A DNA stretch of 8,414 nt, taken from assembly GCA_049604415.1 (NCBI GenBank), contig JBMYTN010000083.1, forward strand, positions 1 to 8,414. The letters are read 5' to 3'. This document shows positions 6,570-8,414 of this stretch, one piece after another; the first letter of the stretch is position 1; the number at the start of each line of letters is the position of its first letter. Source of the stretch: JBMYTN01 sp049604415 (GTDB lineage Bacteria; Pseudomonadota; Alphaproteobacteria; Rhodospirillales; Rhodospirillaceae). The notes under the pieces were generated by a model. The model did no database searches and was not told the DNA's origin. It worked only from the letters and a program-made list of their open reading frames with translations. A program made the position numbers and the translations under genes.

Positions 6570-7430
6570 ATGGCCAGTATGGAATTCAGAGCGCCCCCGC
6601 TGCCCAAACTGCGGAAAAGAACCATTCCTTCCCCCCTGGACGGAGGCCCAATGGGCGTACCGACAACAGTTGAAAGTCTGATGCTGGGTCTGCCGCCCGG
6701 CCCGGACCTGACAAATCCGCCTCAACCGACCGCAGAGACCGGCTCGAGCTTCGAGCAACCTTCCTTGAGCAAGGAAAAATGGCCATTGGACGATACCTAT
6801 TGGCAGGTGGAGCCACTCAGGGTACCCCGAGTTTTACACCAGGAGAAACCACCGCAACCCCCAGAACGACCCACAAACCTGCTTCACCCTGACCGGAACA
6901 TGGAGATGAACGAGCGACATCGTGCAAACGTTTTTGTGTATCCATTACCTAATGGACAAGAGGGTTATTACTATTTTGCGACTGACGCAAATCCCAACAC
7001 GGTTCCTGTAGAAGGTAAGTTTAACAACACAACCATAAACGACAATCCAATCCGAAGCGGAAGTTATGACCTAACACCCAGGCCATACATTCCAAAAAAA
7101 ACTGGATTAAGCGGATTGAAACGATGGCTTGGCTTGGCACTTTCCGGAAATATTGGAGGAGATCCCAATAGAAATTTTGGTCGCGCAGTCTTATCTAATA
7201 CGGGCGATGGAAATACAATCGTCTATCCAGATGGTACTGTTCGCACTGATATTACGATTCACCCAGGAGCAAATTTTCGCGGAGAAGGCGGAAACTCCTT
7301 AGGCTGCCTTGTACCAAACAATAGAGACTTCGAATCCCTAAACGAAATGCTACAGAAAAACTATCGCGGGAAAGCTCGATTGCACCTATATGACACGCCA
7401 TATGGTGAATATCATGAAAGACAAAAGTGA
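6570..7430 (+). CDS. Chimeric protein with C-terminal L,D-transpeptidase-like domain (putative peptidoglycan-active effector)
   Basis: A 286-residue protein. Seen near the C-terminus: DITIHPGANFRGEGGNSLGCL, with His231, Ser243 and Cys246. H-x-G, then S-x-G-C, is the catalytic pattern of L,D-transpeptidases and of Tlde1-type (DUF2778) secreted effectors, where Cys attacks peptidoglycan stem peptides. The 11-residue His-Ser gap is a little shorter than in classic YkuD enzymes. Residues 1-110 are Pro-rich with no signal peptide, membrane segment or recognised domain. DNA of this half is GC-rich like the capsid genes; from about 6905 on it is AT-rich, so the catalytic half looks acquired. Start: GGAG at 6559-6562 suits ATG 6570 (ATG 6567 is equally possible); an upstream in-frame TTG at 6537 lacks a site. 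It could be a virion lysin or a secreted toxin. Catalytic assignment moderately sure; target inferred. Confidence 0.62.
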   Translation: MASMEFRAPPLPKLRKRTIPSPLDGGPMGVPTTVESLMLGLPPGPDLTNPPQPTAETGSSFEQPSLSKEKWPLDDTYWQVEPLRVPRVLHQEKPPQPPERPTNLLHPDRNMEMNERHRANVFVYPLPNGQEGYYYFATDANPNTVPVEGKFNNTTINDNPIRSGSYDLTPRPYIPKKTGLSGLKRWLGLALSGNIGGDPNRNFGRAVLSNTGDGNTIVYPDGTVRTDITIHPGANFRGEGGNSLGCLVPNNRDFESLNEMLQKNYRGKARLHLYDTPYGEYHERQK

Positions 7431-7840
7431 TACCGAACGGCATGATGTGATAGTGGTTCACTGAATGATTGCGCTACACCTTCCTCCACCATGATGGAGG
7501 AAGGTGTGGACATGCTGACCTTATTGCATCAGATTAAAGGGACCTTAACTTTTAGAGAATTGCTGAGGCGAGAGTGATTTATTATTTAAACTAATTCTGT
7601 AATTAGAAACCTGCTGAGAAACGCTCTGGAACAGCTGAACTCATGATCGTCATGCCGTTTGCAAAGTAGGCTGGAAAAATTACTAACTATCAATACACTA
7701 TATGCGCAAGAAAAAAGAAAGAAACGCTTAAACTTGAGGCCTACTCGTCATAAATTTACCATAAAAAGATCTATTTAATTTAGAGTTTCCTGGAGCATCA
7801 TAAAGAGCGCGTTACGACCAATCAAAGACGGGACTTCAAA
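7431..7840. other. AT-rich gap without a clear gene
   Basis: No convincing gene. The best short frame is ATG 7491 to TGA 7577 (28 residues, containing MLTLLHQIKGTLTFRELLRR), which looks coding-like but begins inside a hairpin and has no ribosome binding site, so it may be a remnant. A weak promoter-like pair, TTGAGG at 7734-7739 and TACCAT at 7757-7762 with 17-base spacing, lies before the membrane protein gene. Composition falls towards AT along the gap, matching the genes on both sides and pointing to acquired DNA. Confidence 0.45.
7476..7507. repeat. Perfect 13-bp inverted repeat downstream of the transpeptidase-like gene
   Basis: ACACCTTCCTCCA at 7476-7488 pairs without mismatch to TGGAGGAAGGTGT at 7495-7507 across the loop CCATGA. 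It sits 45 bases after the stop of the effector-like gene. No T-run follows, so it is not a standard terminator. It could still halt transcription weakly or protect the 3' end, or mark a recombination boundary. Confidence 0.75.
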
Positions 7841-8314
7841 ATGAAAATTAAAAACCTGAAATCGAAATTCTTTATAATAAGAATTTTATTCGTTTTTCTT
7901 ATAGTTATTTTTTACACTTTATGCATAACAACACTTAATCAAAATGCGTATATTCACGAGTTTTCATTTATGTATTTAGCTAATTTTATTTTTTATTTAA
8001 TTCTCACCACCCTAATGCTACCATTTTTGTTTGTTGTAAAGCTTTTAACTACAAAAAAAAGATATTACTACCCGGTTTTTTGTCTGTTCTTTGGAATATC
8101 TGTCAATTTCATTGTTCAATTTTTATATTATTTCAATGCCTATCAGAACAATAATATCAATCTTGGCAAAGTGTTTATTTATACATTTACGTCAATTGAT
8201 AACTTAGATTTTTTTGTCACGTCCGTCTTCTCTGGTGGACTCACCGGTTTTGCTCTGTGGGTTTTTTTGTCCATGAAGGACCATAAGGACACGAAGAACG
8301 AGAGTAGTACATGA
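7841..8314 (+). CDS. Small four-helix inner-membrane protein, unrecognised
   Basis: A 157-residue, Phe/Ile/Leu-rich integral membrane protein. Predicted membrane segments by inspection: about residues 10-30, 44-68, 76-98 and 124-145, with a basic N-terminus (KIKNLKSK), a basic loop TTKKR (70-74) and a charged C-tail (MKDHKDTKNESS), all suggesting cytoplasmic ends. No catalytic motif or family signature recognised. Codon use is strongly AT-rich, unlike the capsid genes, so it was probably acquired separately. It is the next gene after the transpeptidase-like protein, and membrane proteins often serve as immunity partners against periplasmic or peptidoglycan toxins, but a gap of about 400 bases weakens that link. 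A holin-like or superinfection-exclusion role is also possible. The ribosome binding site is weak (GGGA about nine bases before ATG). The stop overlaps an ATG of an 11-codon frame. Confidence 0.6.
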   Translation: MKIKNLKSKFFIIRILFVFLIVIFYTLCITTLNQNAYIHEFSFMYLANFIFYLILTTLMLPFLFVVKLLTTKKRYYYPVFCLFFGISVNFIVQFLYYFNAYQNNNINLGKVFIYTFTSIDNLDFFVTSVFSGGLTGFALWVFLSMKDHKDTKNESST

Positions 8315-8414
8315 CAGAAAGAAATGCGGCTCATTCAGGTCTATAACGAAAACAGATTAGAGCCCTTTCCGATCAAATCGGTTCATTCTGACGGAGTGCA
8401 TTTGTGACAAGGTC

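Noticed and set aside
8324..8407. Short open frame at the right edge (27 residues, MRLIQVYNENRLEPFPIKSV...)
   Set aside because: Too short, only a weak purine stretch upstream and no recognised similarity. It could be a real small gene, but the sequence cannot show it.
1..8414. CRISPR array, tRNA or rRNA gene, complete insertion sequence
   Set aside because: No regularly spaced repeats, cloverleaf-like segment, rRNA-like stretch or transposase with terminal repeats was found by reading both strands.

Overview
The window looks like a remodelled prophage or phage-derived island in a Gram-negative bacterium, probably an alphaproteobacterium. That taxonomic guess rests only on the GC-rich codon use of the capsid genes; no host gene is present to confirm it. 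All recognisable genes are on the + strand.

Layout, left to right. (1) Positions 1-2174, mixed composition: the C-terminal part of a zincin metallopeptidase (HEASH motif, toxin or phage-polyvalent type) with no good start codon and signs of a frameshift at the left edge. It is followed by three copies of one unrecognised small protein family. The first copy overlaps the metallopeptidase stop (ATGA), the second is longer, and the third is a pseudogene with one frameshift and one amber codon. (2) Positions 2175-2723: no intact gene, with a terminator-like hairpin near 2585-2616. (3) Positions 2724-6503, GC-rich: a compact capsid module made of a scaffolding-like protein, a P22-type coat protein, a strong intrinsic terminator, a small head-associated-type protein, and a second scaffolding-like protein clearly paralogous to the first. 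(4) Positions 6570-7430: a chimeric protein with a GC-rich, proline-rich N-terminal half and an AT-rich C-terminal half carrying an L,D-transpeptidase-like HPG...SLGC motif. (5) Positions 7431-8414, AT-rich: a roughly 400-base gap holding a perfect 13-bp hairpin, then a four-helix membrane protein that could be an immunity protein or an unrelated cargo gene.

The coat and scaffolding-like proteins should build a T-number shell of P22/HK97 fold, the scaffold acting as an internal assembly template. Having two different scaffold paralogues around one coat gene is the most unusual capsid feature. The module is bordered on both sides by toxin-type enzyme domains (metallopeptidase; peptidoglycan-type transpeptidase), each followed by small genes placed where immunity genes usually sit. 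No terminase, portal, tail, integrase or replication gene is visible in the window, so whether this is a phage, a decayed prophage or a domesticated capsid island cannot be settled from here.
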